64,000 nucleotides of DNA from VBDM01 sp035519135 (GCA_035519135.1 DATIWX010000026.1:47050-111049); one strand, 5' to 3'; positions 26,071 to 34,281 are shown, counted from the first letter of the stretch. Notes: generated from the sequence alone by a model not told the origin. Numbers and translations: made by a program.

Positions 26071-27018
26071 GTGAACCGCCGCGGCAACGAGTACGACGTT
26101 TCCTGCCAGGTCAACACCACCGATTCGGCGATCGTGAATTCGGAGGTGAACCGGCTATTCCTCGAGCTCTACCCGAAGGCATCCACCGAGAAGATCGACC
26201 GGGCTTTCCACGATCTGACCACGATGTACCGCGGCGGGCGCCCGGGCTATCACGCCTGCGACACCGCGTATCACGACATCCAGCACGTGCTCGACGTCAC
26301 GCTCGCCATGGCGCGCCTGATCGACGGGTACGAGCGCGCAAGAATCGGCCTCGAGCCGCTGGACGCGTCGATGTTCCGGCTGGGAGTGATCACCGCGCTG
26401 TTCCACGACTGCGGCTACATACGCACGCTCGACGACAAGCAGCACAAGAACGGGGGCGAGCTCACGCTCACGCACGTCTCCCGCGGAGCGCGCTTTCTCC
26501 GGGACTATCTTCCCAAGATCGGAATGGGCGAGGTGGCGGACATCGCGGCCGCCCTGATCCATTTCACCGGCTACGAGATCCCGGTCGGCGAAATCAAGGT
26601 GCCGTCGCTCGCCTACAGGCTGCTCGGCAGCCTGCTCGGCTCGGCGGACATCATTGCGCAGATGTCGGACCGATGCTATCTGGAGAAATGCCGCGACCGG
26701 CTCTATCCGGAGTTCGTCGCGGGCGGCATCGCCCGCAAGCGCCTCCCCGACGGAAACGAAGAAGTCGTATACGGATCGGGGGAGGATCTGGTGAGGAAGA
26801 CGCCGCGCTTCTACCAAGGCGCGAGCCGGCGCCTGGACGCGGATCTGGGCGGAACGCACCGATACGCGCGCAACCACTTCGGCGGGCAGCATCTGTACAT
26901 GGAAGAGCTCACCAAGAACATCGAGTTCGCCCAGATCATCGACGAAGAAGGCAACGGCACCGCGCTCAAGCGCAATCCCCCGACGACCGTTAGGACCGGG
27001 TCGCCGGGCAGTCCCTAG
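26071..27018 (+). CDS. HD/PDEase-like metal-dependent phosphohydrolase
   Basis: The 315-residue protein has the HD-type metal motif set. 'YHACDTAYHDIQHVLDVTLAM' is followed by 'VITALFHDCGYIRTLDDKQ' (His-Asp pair) and 'AALIHFTGYE', with the final Asp in 'LLGSADIIAQMSDR'. The layout is closer to eukaryotic-type cyclic nucleotide phosphodiesterases than to HD-GYP proteins. No signal or sensor domain is seen, so a cytoplasmic phosphohydrolase of unknown nucleotide is the safest call. The GTG start has gtcc only upstream. Its stop overlaps the convergent rpoS stop in the palindrome CTAG. Confidence 0.82.
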   Translation: MNRRGNEYDVSCQVNTTDSAIVNSEVNRLFLELYPKASTEKIDRAFHDLTTMYRGGRPGYHACDTAYHDIQHVLDVTLAMARLIDGYERARIGLEPLDASMFRLGVITALFHDCGYIRTLDDKQHKNGGELTLTHVSRGARFLRDYLPKIGMGEVADIAAALIHFTGYEIPVGEIKVPSLAYRLLGSLLGSADIIAQMSDRCYLEKCRDRLYPEFVAGGIARKRLPDGNEEVVYGSGEDLVRKTPRFYQGASRRLDADLGGTHRYARNHFGGQHLYMEELTKNIEFAQIIDEEGNGTALKRNPPTTVRTGSPGSP

Positions 27019-27968
27019 AGAAGAGCTTCCTTCGTCAGGCAGCGCCGGCGCAGGATCCCGCGCAGCTGGGCGAGCGCCTCGAGCTGGATCTGGCGCACGC
27101 GCTCGCGCGTGAGCCCGAGACCGGCGGCGAGCTCATGGAGCGTCTGCAATTCGCTCCCGTTCAGGCCGAAGCGGCACTCGATCACGGTACGCTGCCTTTC
27201 GCTGAGCTGCGCGAGCCACTCCCGCACCAGCGACTCGATCTCGTTCGCCTGCAGCTGCGACTCGGGCCCTTCGATGCTTTCATCTGCGATCGCATCGCCG
27301 ACGGAAAGCATGGGATCGGCGTCGAGGGGCGCGTCGAGCGAGGTCACGTGCACGCCGTAGAGGAGCAGGCTGCGCACTTCCGAGGCGTCCCTGCCGAGAA
27401 GGTGGGCGATGTCCTCCGCGGACGGCTCGCGCTCCGAATGCGCCCCCAGATGGCGCTTCGCGCGCAACACCGTGGTCAGGTCCTTGATCACGTGCACCGG
27501 CAGGCGGATGGTGCGCAACTGATTCATGATCGCGCGCTCGATATTCTGGCGAATCCACCAGATCGCGTAGGTCGAGAAGCGAAAGCCGCGCTCCGGGTCG
27601 AACTTCTCGAGCGCGTGCATCAGGCCCAGGTTTCCTTCCTCGACCAGATCCAGAAGGGGCATGCCACGGTTGAGATACGCCTTGGCGACGTTCACCACCA
27701 GGCGCAGATTGTGCTCGATCATCTTCTGCCTGGCGGCGAAGTCCCCCGCGGCCGCGCGCCTCGCGAAACGCAGTTCCTCTTCCTGGCTGAAGAGGCGCTT
27801 GAGCCCGATCTGATGCAGGTAGAGCTGGGTCGCGTCGCTGAGCGCTTCGCTTTCCGTGGCGCTCTCGCCCGCTCGTGCCGGCTCGCCGTTTCCCTGCCCC
27901 GCTTCGTTCGTTTCGGGATCGGGTTCCTCGGAACCTTGCTGACCCGGCTCCGGCGCGCGCGAGCTCAC
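27015..27968 (-). CDS. rpoS: RNA polymerase sigma factor RpoS
   Basis: The 317-residue sigma-70-family factor has region 1.2 'DATQLYLHQIGLKRLFSQEEE', region 2 'LRLVVNVAKAYLNRGMPLLDLVEEGNLGL' (in parts) and 'FRFSTYAIWWIRQNIERAI', region 3 'LRTIRLPVHVIKDLTTVLRA', and region 4 'GLTRERVRQIQLEALAQLR'. The acidic N-terminal tail (about 45 residues rich in Glu, Pro and Gly) is usual for betaproteobacterial RpoS. It directs stationary-phase and stress transcription. GTG start overlaps the nlpD stop (GTGA), and the gene closes the surE-pcm-nlpD-rpoS operon, as in gammaproteobacteria. Confidence 0.95.
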   Translation of the reverse strand: MSSRAPEPGQQGSEEPDPETNEAGQGNGEPARAGESATESEALSDATQLYLHQIGLKRLFSQEEELRFARRAAAGDFAARQKMIEHNLRLVVNVAKAYLNRGMPLLDLVEEGNLGLMHALEKFDPERGFRFSTYAIWWIRQNIERAIMNQLRTIRLPVHVIKDLTTVLRAKRHLGAHSEREPSAEDIAHLLGRDASEVRSLLLYGVHVTSLDAPLDADPMLSVGDAIADESIEGPESQLQANEIESLVREWLAQLSERQRTVIECRFGLNGSELQTLHELAAGLGLTRERVRQIQLEALAQLRGILRRRCLTKEALL

Positions 27969-28951
27969 GAGCGGCGCTCGGGCAGGAACTTCAGGGGATC
28001 GACAGCCTCGCCGAGGCGCCGTATTTCGAAATGCAGCTTGACCTGCGTCGAGTCGGTGTTGCCGATCTCCGCGATCTTCTGGCCCTTGGCGACATTCTGG
28101 CCTTCCTTGACCAGCACGCTGCGGTTGTGCGCGTACGCGGACACGTAGGTATCGTTGTGCTTGATGATGACCAGCTTGCCGTAGCCGCGCAACGTGCCGA
28201 TGTAGGTGACGCGGCCGGACGCGGATGCCAGCACCGGATCCCCGAGCTTGCCCAGGATGTCGACGCCCTTGTTGGTGCCCTTGGAGAAGCCGGCGAGAAC
28301 GCGGCCTGAAGCCGGCCACATCCAGTCGACGCTGTCGGATTGGGCCGCGGTATTCGGCGCCGCAGGGACCTCGACCTTCGGCTCGGGCGGAGACAGCCGC
28401 AACATCAGGGCGAGGTTTTCCTCCGAATACGGCAGCTTCATCGCCTTGGGCCCGGTCTTGAGAAGCTCCGGACGCGCCGCTTCGGCTGCGGCCGCACGCG
28501 GCTCGATCGTCGCCCGCGGCGGCTCGGCGGCGGCGCGCTGATCCCCTCCGAGCGAGCGCGCCTCCACCGCGCCCGGCACCACCATCGGCTGGACCTGAAC
28601 GCTCGCGTCGGGCTGCGCTGCGGCCCGCGCCTCGGGTTGGACAGGCTGCCGCGCGGTTGGGGGCCGCAGGCGGAGAACCGCGCCGGGTTTCAGCACGTAG
28701 GGATCGGAAAGATTGTTCCAGACCGCGAGCTCGCGGTAGTCGACGCCGTTGTCGAGGGCGATGCTGTAGAGGGTATCGCCGCGCTTGATCGTGTAGCTCT
28801 CCGGCTTCTGCTCGGCCGGCGGCGCAGCGGGCTTCGCCGCCACGGGACGCGTCACGTTCCGTTCGACGACGGGCGCGCGGTAGGAGGGGCCCGCGCAAGC
28901 GGCGAGCAGCGCGCAGGCGAACGCCGGCATGAAGATGCGGAGCAGCCTCAC
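27965..28951 (-). CDS. nlpD: NlpD-like LysM / degenerate LytM lipoprotein
   Basis: The 328-residue outer-membrane lipoprotein has lipobox 'CALLAACAGPS'. LysM domain 'SYTIKRGDTLYSIALDNGVDY' lies near residue 60, followed by a Pro/Ala-rich linker and a C-terminal LytM (M23) domain 'GVDILGKLGDPVLASASGRV'. The M23 metal site is degenerate: the usual first His is Asn ('TNKGVDI') and the HxH is KLH ('VKLHFEIR'). This is as in EnvC/NlpD amidase activators, so it probably activates AmiC-type amidases at division. GTG start overlaps the pcm stop. Confidence 0.92.
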   Translation of the reverse strand: MRLLRIFMPAFACALLAACAGPSYRAPVVERNVTRPVAAKPAAPPAEQKPESYTIKRGDTLYSIALDNGVDYRELAVWNNLSDPYVLKPGAVLRLRPPTARQPVQPEARAAAQPDASVQVQPMVVPGAVEARSLGGDQRAAAEPPRATIEPRAAAAEAARPELLKTGPKAMKLPYSEENLALMLRLSPPEPKVEVPAAPNTAAQSDSVDWMWPASGRVLAGFSKGTNKGVDILGKLGDPVLASASGRVTYIGTLRGYGKLVIIKHNDTYVSAYAHNRSVLVKEGQNVAKGQKIAEIGNTDSTQVKLHFEIRRLGEAVDPLKFLPERRS

Positions 28952-29577
28952 TGCTTGCCTCCTCTCAGGGGCACAAAGCGCACGGCGTCGAGCCATTTTT
29001 CTGTGAACCCGGTCGCAGTCCTTTCGCTGAGGCACAGCGCCTGATCGCCGCTTCCGACCGGGACGATCATTCTGCCACCCCGAGCAAGCTGCTGCAAAAG
29101 AGCCTCGGGAATTCGCGGCGCCGCGGCGGCGACGATGATGGCGTCGTAGGGCGCCCCTTCGGGCAGACCCGCGGCGCCGTCGCCGTGGACCAGCCTGAGG
29201 TTCGACAGCCGCAACGGACGGAGGTTGCCGCGCGCCTTCTCGAGCAGGCCCGCGATGCGCTCGACCGAGTACACGTTCTTCGCGAGATGGGCGAGCACGG
29301 CGGCCTGATAGCCGCACCCGGTCCCGACCTCTAGCACGCTGCCGAGCGGCCTCTGCCCCCGCACGGCCTCGATCATGCGCGCGACCACGAACGGCTGGGA
29401 AATGGTCTGCTCGAAGCCGATCGGCAGGGCGGTGTCCTCGTATGCGCGGCTCGCCAGTCCCTCGTCTACGAAGATATGACGCGGCACCGCGGCCATCGCG
29501 GCGAGGACCGCCTCGTCGCGTATGCCCTTCTCCCGCAGGCGCGCGACCATGCGATCGCGCGTGCGCTGCGAAGTCAT
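28948..29577 (-). CDS. pcm: Protein-L-isoaspartate O-methyltransferase
   Basis: The 209-residue enzyme has 'VPRHIFVDEGLASRAYEDTA', 'PIGFEQTISQPFVVARM' (substrate loop) and the SAM-binding 'SVLEVGTGCGYQAAVLAHLA' followed by 'VYSVERI'. It repairs isoaspartyl damage in ageing proteins, which fits its place in the stationary-phase operon. ATG 29577 is the first start downstream of surE (26-base gap). Longer readings into surE lack support. Confidence 0.94.
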   Translation of the reverse strand: MTSQRTRDRMVARLREKGIRDEAVLAAMAAVPRHIFVDEGLASRAYEDTALPIGFEQTISQPFVVARMIEAVRGQRPLGSVLEVGTGCGYQAAVLAHLAKNVYSVERIAGLLEKARGNLRPLRLSNLRLVHGDGAAGLPEGAPYDAIIVAAAAPRIPEALLQQLARGGRMIVPVGSGDQALCLSERTATGFTEKWLDAVRFVPLRGGKQ

Positions 29578-29603
29578 CCCGATACCGCGTGTCTTCGACA
29601 GCT

Positions 29604-30347
29604 TTACTTCGCGAGCCACGTGCGGACGACCGGTATCTGCTGCGGGTGAGTCAGGTCCATCTGCAAGGGAGTCAGCGAGACGCGGTCGGACGCGACCGCG
29701 TGGAAATCGGTTCCCGGGCCCGCGTCCTGCGCGCTCCCCGCGGCGCCCACCCAATACACGGTCTGGCTGCGCGGCGTGGTGGTCTTGATGACCGGCTCGG
29801 CCTTGTGGCGCTTGCCGAGCCGCGTGACCTCGAGTCCCTTCAGCGATTCGTAGGGGATATCGGGAACGTTCACGTTGAGCAGCACCGGCTCGCGGAACGG
29901 CTTCTTCTGAAAGCGCTCGACCAGCTCGCGCGCGACGCGCGCCGCGGTTTCGTAGTGACGCCCGGCCTTGCTCGTCAGCGAGATGGCGAGCGAAGGGATG
30001 CCGAGGAGGTAACCCTCGGTCGCGGCCGCTACGGTGCCCGAGTAGATGGTGTCGTCGCCCATGTTCGCCCCCAGATTGATGCCCGAGACGATCATGTCCG
30101 GCATGTCTTCGAGGAGGCCGGTTACGGCCAGATGGACGCAGTCGGTGGGCGTGCCGTTCACGAAGCGGAACCCGTTCGCCGATTCGCGCACCGACAGGGG
30201 ACGGTCCAGAGTGAGGGAGTTCGAGGCGCCGCTGTGGTCGCGCTCGGGCGCCACCACGGTGATCGTGCCGAGGTCGGCGAGAGTGGTTGCGAGAATCGCG
30301 AGACCCGGTGCGAAATACCCGTCGTCGTTGCTGAGCAGGATCCGCAT
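29604..30347 (-). CDS. surE: 5'/3'-nucleotidase SurE
   Basis: The 247-residue enzyme starts with 'MRILLSNDDGYFAPG' (metal-binding DD pair). It continues with 'APERDHSGASNSLTLDRPL' (Ser ligand) and 'DMIVSGINLGANMGDDTIYSG' (Asn ligand), read in parts, plus 'NVNVPD'. SurE is a survival protein that dephosphorylates nucleoside monophosphates and short polyphosphates. It is the first gene of the surE-pcm-nlpD-rpoS operon on the minus strand; the promoter should lie in 30348-30560 or within the preceding small genes. Confidence 0.95.
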   Translation of the reverse strand: MRILLSNDDGYFAPGLAILATTLADLGTITVVAPERDHSGASNSLTLDRPLSVRESANGFRFVNGTPTDCVHLAVTGLLEDMPDMIVSGINLGANMGDDTIYSGTVAAATEGYLLGIPSLAISLTSKAGRHYETAARVARELVERFQKKPFREPVLLNVNVPDIPYESLKGLEVTRLGKRHKAEPVIKTTTPRSQTVYWVGAAGSAQDAGPGTDFHAVASDRVSLTPLQMDLTHPQQIPVVRTWLAK

Positions 30348-30560
30348 CTATCTGGTTAGCTTATTGATCAACAAGGGAAAACCACGCTTCCGGCCACCCG
30401 GAGGCGAACGATTGCCCGGTTCCGGCGGGATTCTACTCGAAGCAATGCAGCCGCGGGCGAAACTGCTGGATCGCGTGTCGGGGGTGTTGTCCGAACGTCA
30501 GCAGCTGTTGGGATTCACACAGAGAGCCGGGGCCTGCCCAGGCCACCGGCTAACAGGTGC
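30348..30560. other. Non-coding gap upstream of surE
   Basis: These 213 bases separate surE from the first small paralogous gene. The part next to surE is relatively AT-rich (30355-30385), and TAGAAT on the minus strand near 30433 could be a -10 box. I see no tRNA, no clear hairpin terminator and no credible reading frame. Confidence 0.5.
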
Positions 30561-30767
30561 CTAGCTCGTTTCCAGGCTACTGCCGAGATTCATTTGACCG
30601 AAAAAGCCCGCCCGGAACCCCTTGGCGTAGTCATCTATGCCGACCTGGAGGTACAAAGAGAGCGAACTGCCCTCGGCGCGCGCGGATTGCCCGTCGGCCA
30701 CCCCGTTGGCGTAGGCCGGGGACGGACCTTCACTTCCGACGATCTTGAGTTCAGCAACCGTACCCAT
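30561..30767 (-). CDS. Small Rmf/CrpP-like protein, copy 1 of a tandem pair
   Basis: This 68-residue protein starts at an ATG preceded by a perfect ggagg at 5 bases. Its core, 'YANGVADGQSARAEG' then 'VGIDDYAKGFRAGFF', aligns with the neighbour at 30820-31047 ('FAEGYIDGRAARTQG', 'VGDLDEYRSGFLAGY'). The spacing G-x3-G-x2-A ... Y/W-x2-GF/W-x-AG resembles ribosome modulation factor ('RGYQAGIAGRS', 'WLGGWREA'). A role in ribosome hibernation is inference only. A sigma-54-type promoter lies directly upstream (30801-30820). A further in-frame ATG at 30806 lies upstream, but the Shine-Dalgarno decides for 30767. Confidence 0.75.
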   Translation of the reverse strand: MGTVAELKIVGSEGPSPAYANGVADGQSARAEGSSLSLYLQVGIDDYAKGFRAGFFGQMNLGSSLETS

Positions 30768-30800
30768 AAAGGCCTCCGTAGCGGGGTTCTGCAGACTATG

Positions 30801-30820
30801 CAGCAAGCCTCATGCCAAGT
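30801..30820 (-). promoter_or_regulatory. Sigma-54-type -24/-12 promoter for the copy 1 small gene
   Basis: Minus strand reads actTGGCATGaggcTTGCTg. GG and GC are separated by exactly 10 bases, and it agrees with TGGCACG-N4-TTGCW at all but one position. Predicted transcript start is about 30791, giving a leader of about 24 bases with the ggagg site inside. It begins at the stop codon of the upstream small gene. Confidence 0.65.
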
Positions 30821-31047
30821 CAGTCGCTCAGCCCTGAGAGCATGCCGCGGCAGCGTTTCTCCCTTGTTAAGGAGTACCCGGCCAGGAAGCCTGAGCGGTA
30901 CTCGTCGAGGTCGCCGACCGGATAGTGATGGGTCTGGGTACCCTGCGTTCTCGCCGCCCTGCCGTCGATGTAGCCTTCGGCAAAGGCTTCCGACCAGCCG
31001 TTCTTCTCGGCCAGATCCCTGAAATCTTCCTTGATCGGTGTCCTCAT
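30820..31047 (-). CDS. Small Rmf/CrpP-like protein, copy 2 of a tandem pair
   Basis: The 75-residue protein starts at ATG 31047 with gggagg 6 bases upstream. 'WSEAFAEGYIDGRAARTQGT' then 'YPVGDLDEYRSGFLAGYSL' matches copy 1 and the Rmf-like pattern: an N-terminal helix with GYxxG, a Tyr-Pro turn where RMF has Cys-Pro-Tyr, and a second helix YxxGFxAG. Charged, Arg-rich ends suit RNA or ribosome contact, but this is inference. It lies 91 bases downstream of relA on the same strand, with its own sigma-54-type element at 31081-31097. I recognise no named family with certainty. Confidence 0.75.
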   Translation of the reverse strand: MRTPIKEDFRDLAEKNGWSEAFAEGYIDGRAARTQGTQTHHYPVGDLDEYRSGFLAGYSLTREKRCRGMLSGLSD

Positions 31048-31080
31048 GGTCCCTCCCGGTTGGCCACCGAGAGGAGAGGG

Positions 31081-31097
31081 AGCAAGTTCCGGGCCGA
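31081..31097 (-). promoter_or_regulatory. Sigma-54-type -24/-12 promoter for the copy 2 small gene
   Basis: Minus strand reads tcGGCCCGgaacTTGCT. GG and GC are again 10 bases apart, and only two positions differ from TTGGCACG-N4-TTGCW. The GC-to-ATG distance is about 35 bases, against about 36 for the promoter at 30801-30820. The shared geometry supports both. Confidence 0.55.
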
Positions 31098-31138
31098 CAG
31101 AAAGTGCGAAATTACCTTCCGAATCGAGGCCCCGGCTT

Positions 31139-33316
31139 TCAGCGACGCGCCGAGGAAAGCACGCCGCGCACGTCTTCGATCGCAGACAGGGCGCGCTGCA
31201 GCTGATCGATGTCCTGGACTTCGATGGTGAAATGCATCGAGGCGAGGTCGTTGCGCGTCTGCGTCTTCGCGGCGATGACGTTGGTCTTCTGCCTGACCAG
31301 CGCCTCGCTCACGTCGCGCAGCAAGCCCTGCCGGTCGTTCCCGCGCACCACGATGTCCACCGGGTAGGCCCGGTCGCCGCGCTCGCCCCACGCGGCGGCG
31401 ATGATCCGCTCGGGGAAACGCTCGCCCATGCGCTTCAGGCTCGGGCACTCGCGCCGGTGGACCGAGACGCCGCGCCCCTTGGTGACGAAGCCTGCGATCC
31501 GGTCCGGCGGAGCGGGCTTGCAGCAGCGCGCGAGCACCGTCAACAGCCGATCGACGCCGACGACGAGAACCCCGCCGCCGGCCTGCGCGGCCCGTTCGCC
31601 CTGCGGCTTGACTTCCCCGCGCGGCTCGCGCTCCGTCGCGCCGTGCAGTGCGGCCTGCAGTTGCCGTGGCCCGATCTCCTCGCGCCCCGCAGCCGCGAAC
31701 AGCTCGTCGGGTCCCTCGAACCCGAGGCGCTTGGCCAGCTCGTCGAGGCTTGCCGCGCGCACACCTTCGCGCTTCAGCTCGCGCTCGACCGCCGCGCGTC
31801 CGGCGGCGACGACGCTCGCGAGCTCGCGCGTGTTGAACCACTGGCGGACCTTGCTGCGCGCGCGCGAGCTCTTGATGTAGCCGAGCGCGGGATTGAGCCA
31901 GTCGCGGCTTGGGCCTCCGCTCTTCGCGGTGATGATCTCGACCACTTCCGCGTTCTTCAGGCTGTAGTCGAGCGTCACGATCGCGCCGTTGACCTTCGCG
32001 CCGCGGCAGCGATGGCCGATGTCGGTATGCAGCGCATAGGCGAAATCGACCGGCGTCGCTCCCTGCGGCAGATCGACGACCTTGCCCTGGGGCGTGAGGA
32101 CATACACGGTGTCGTCCACGACCGCCTGCTTGGACTGCTGCCGCCAGTCCGAGGCGTCGACGATCTCGTCCCGCCAGGCGAGCATCTGGCGCAGCCACGC
32201 GATCCTCCCGTCCGCGGGGTCGCCCCTGCCGCGTGCGCGGCGCGATCCCTCCTTGTAGCGCCAGTGCGCGGCGACACCGGCCTCGGCGTCGCGGTGCATC
32301 TCGTGCGTGCGGATCTGCACCTCCAGGGTCTTGCCCTCGGGCCCGATGACCGCGGTATGCAGCGAGCGGTAGAGATTCGCCTTGGGCCGCGAGATGTAGT
32401 CGTCGAACTCACGCGGGATCGGCGCCCACAGGTCGTGGACCACGCCGAGCACGGCGTAGCAGTCCTTGACGTCGTCGACGAGCACGCGCAGGCCGCTGGT
32501 GTCGTGGATCTCGGAGAAATCGAGCGATTTCGCGCGCATCTTGCTGTAGATGCTGTAGAGGTGCTTCGGGCGGCCGCTCACCTCGGCCCGGATCCCGGAG
32601 CGCGCGAGCTCGCCGGCCAGCTCCGCGATCGCCTGCTCGATGAAGCGCTCGCGCTCGCTGCGGCGGTCTTCGAGCATGCCCGCGATGCGCTTGTAGAGCC
32701 CGGGCTCGAGATAGCGGAAGGAGAGATCCTCCAGCTCCCACTTGAGCTGCCACACGCCGAGGCGGTTGGCGAGCGGCGCGTAGATATCGAGGGTCTCGCG
32801 CGCCAGCCGCGCGCGCTCCGCCTCGGGGGCGCGCGCCAGCCAGCGCAGGGTCTGGGTGCGGCTCGCCAGGCGCAGCAGCACGACGCGGATGTCGGCGACC
32901 ATGGCCAGCAGCATCTTGCGCAGCACCTCCGCCTGCGGCGCCGCGTCCCGGCCGAGGGTGGCCGCGCGCGTGACGACTCTCAGCCGGTTGAGGCGGTCGA
33001 TCCCGGAGACGAGCCCCGCCACGGTCGCGCCGAAGGACGCGGCCAGCTTCGCCTCCGCGTCGGGAAGGTAGGCAGGCACGGCGAAGAGGATCCCGGCGGC
33101 GAGCGCGTCGGCGTCGAGCCGGAGCTGCGCGATGTTGCGCGCGAGTCCCAGCGCGTGCTCGAGGGCAGGCTCGCCGGTGCCGAGACGCTTGTCGCCGTAG
33201 ACCTCGCGCGCGAACTCGAGCGCCCGGGCGAGGACGCGCCGGTCCTCGTCCGGCGCTCCGGCCGAGAGGAGGCCGTCTTCGATCTCGTCGGTGCTCGCGC
33301 GCGTGGTGGAAACCAT
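31139..33316 (-). CDS. relA: RelA-type (p)ppGpp synthetase
   Basis: The 725-residue RSH protein has an N-terminal HD hydrolase domain that is inactive: the HD motif is replaced near 'ALAAGILFAVPAYLPD'. The synthetase domain is intact: 'GRPKHLYSIYSKMRAK', 'HDTSGLRVLVDD', 'PREFDDYISRPKANLYRSLH' (the EFDD motif of RelA) and 'LEVQIRTHEMH'. TGS ('DDTVYVLTPQGKVVDLPQGA'), a Cys-containing zinc-finger-like part ('ARCCKPAPPD') and a C-terminal ACT domain follow. It makes ppGpp on stalled ribosomes. The neighbourhood of rpoS and surE gives a stress theme. Confidence 0.93.
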   Translation of the reverse strand: MVSTTRASTDEIEDGLLSAGAPDEDRRVLARALEFAREVYGDKRLGTGEPALEHALGLARNIAQLRLDADALAAGILFAVPAYLPDAEAKLAASFGATVAGLVSGIDRLNRLRVVTRAATLGRDAAPQAEVLRKMLLAMVADIRVVLLRLASRTQTLRWLARAPEAERARLARETLDIYAPLANRLGVWQLKWELEDLSFRYLEPGLYKRIAGMLEDRRSERERFIEQAIAELAGELARSGIRAEVSGRPKHLYSIYSKMRAKSLDFSEIHDTSGLRVLVDDVKDCYAVLGVVHDLWAPIPREFDDYISRPKANLYRSLHTAVIGPEGKTLEVQIRTHEMHRDAEAGVAAHWRYKEGSRRARGRGDPADGRIAWLRQMLAWRDEIVDASDWRQQSKQAVVDDTVYVLTPQGKVVDLPQGATPVDFAYALHTDIGHRCRGAKVNGAIVTLDYSLKNAEVVEIITAKSGGPSRDWLNPALGYIKSSRARSKVRQWFNTRELASVVAAGRAAVERELKREGVRAASLDELAKRLGFEGPDELFAAAGREEIGPRQLQAALHGATEREPRGEVKPQGERAAQAGGGVLVVGVDRLLTVLARCCKPAPPDRIAGFVTKGRGVSVHRRECPSLKRMGERFPERIIAAAWGERGDRAYPVDIVVRGNDRQGLLRDVSEALVRQKTNVIAAKTQTRNDLASMHFTIEVQDIDQLQRALSAIEDVRGVLSSARR

Positions 33317-33361
33317 GCGGTGAGTTTATCCCACGCTATGGCGCGGGGGAGCGCAGTCCCG

Positions 33362-33367
33362 GATAAT
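33362..33367 (+). promoter_or_regulatory. Possible -10 box upstream of the DMT transporter
   Basis: GATAAT lies 21 bases before the ATG at 33388, between divergent relA and the transporter. The ggag Shine-Dalgarno follows. The matching -35 is not obvious. Confidence 0.35.
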
Positions 33368-33387
33368 CCGCTCTTTTCGGAGTGTGG

Positions 33388-34281
33388 ATGCAAGACGGCC
33401 CCGCGCGGCAGCGCGCCCTACCCTACCTGCTGCTCCTCATCGCCGCCGCGTCGTTCGGCGGCAACTGGGTGGCCGCTCGCGTGGTCAACTTCGAGGTCGC
33501 GCCGTTCGCGCTGTCGTTCTGGCGCTGGGCGATCGCCGCGGTGCTCTTCTTCCCTTTCGCAGCCGCGCAGCTGCGCCTGGACGCGCCGCTGATTCGCCCG
33601 CACCTGCTCAAGCTGTTCGTCTTCGGCGCGGTCGGCGCCGGCGGCTTCACCCTGCTCGGCTACTGGGGCGTGAGCTACACCACCGCGATCAACGCGACGC
33701 TGCTGAACTCTTCGCTGCCGCTGTTCGTGGTTCCCCTGTCGTGGCTGCTGCTCGGGCTGACGGTCAGCGGCCGGCAGCTCGTCGGGCTCATGCTGTCGCT
33801 CGCGGGCGTGATCTCGATCGTCAGCGGCGGGACCCTGCAAACCCTCGCCCGTCTGACGCTCAACCCCGGGGATTTCCTGATTCTCGGGGGCGCTTTCCTG
33901 TGGGCGATCTACACGGTGACGCTCAAGTGGCGGCCGCCGCTGCGCGCGCTGTCGTTCCTGTTCACCACCATCGCCTCCGCCGCGACGGTGTCGCTGCCGT
34001 TCTACCTGTGGGAGATGGCGGCGGGAAAGACCATGACCGTGACGCCAACGGCAGTCGCCACGATCGCGTATCTCGCGATCTTCCCGTCTATCGTCGCCTA
34101 CATCTGCTGGAACCAGGCGGTGGCGGCCCTCGGGCCCAACGTCGTCGGATTCTTCAACCCGGTGATCCCGGTGTTCGGCATCCTGTTCGCGGTGATCTTC
34201 CTCGGCGAGCCGCTCCGCGCCTTCCACCTCGCGGGGTTCGCGCTGGTGCTCGCCGGCGTGGTCCTCACCTCGCGGCGCTAG
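33388..34281 (+). CDS. EamA/DMT-superfamily transporter
   Basis: The 297-residue inner-membrane protein has ten predicted helices in two EamA repeats. Repeat 1 starts 'PYLLLLIAAASFGGNWVAAR', with 'LSFWRWAIAAVLFFPFA'. Repeat 2 has 'GDFLILGGAFLWAIYTVTLKW' (in parts) and 'GEPLRAFHLAGFALVLAGVVL'. DMT proteins export metabolites such as amino acids or nucleosides; the substrate cannot be read. ATG 33388 follows ggag; a GTG two codons earlier is less likely. Confidence 0.88.
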   Translation: MQDGPARQRALPYLLLLIAAASFGGNWVAARVVNFEVAPFALSFWRWAIAAVLFFPFAAAQLRLDAPLIRPHLLKLFVFGAVGAGGFTLLGYWGVSYTTAINATLLNSSLPLFVVPLSWLLLGLTVSGRQLVGLMLSLAGVISIVSGGTLQTLARLTLNPGDFLILGGAFLWAIYTVTLKWRPPLRALSFLFTTIASAATVSLPFYLWEMAAGKTMTVTPTAVATIAYLAIFPSIVAYICWNQAVAALGPNVVGFFNPVIPVFGILFAVIFLGEPLRAFHLAGFALVLAGVVLTSRR

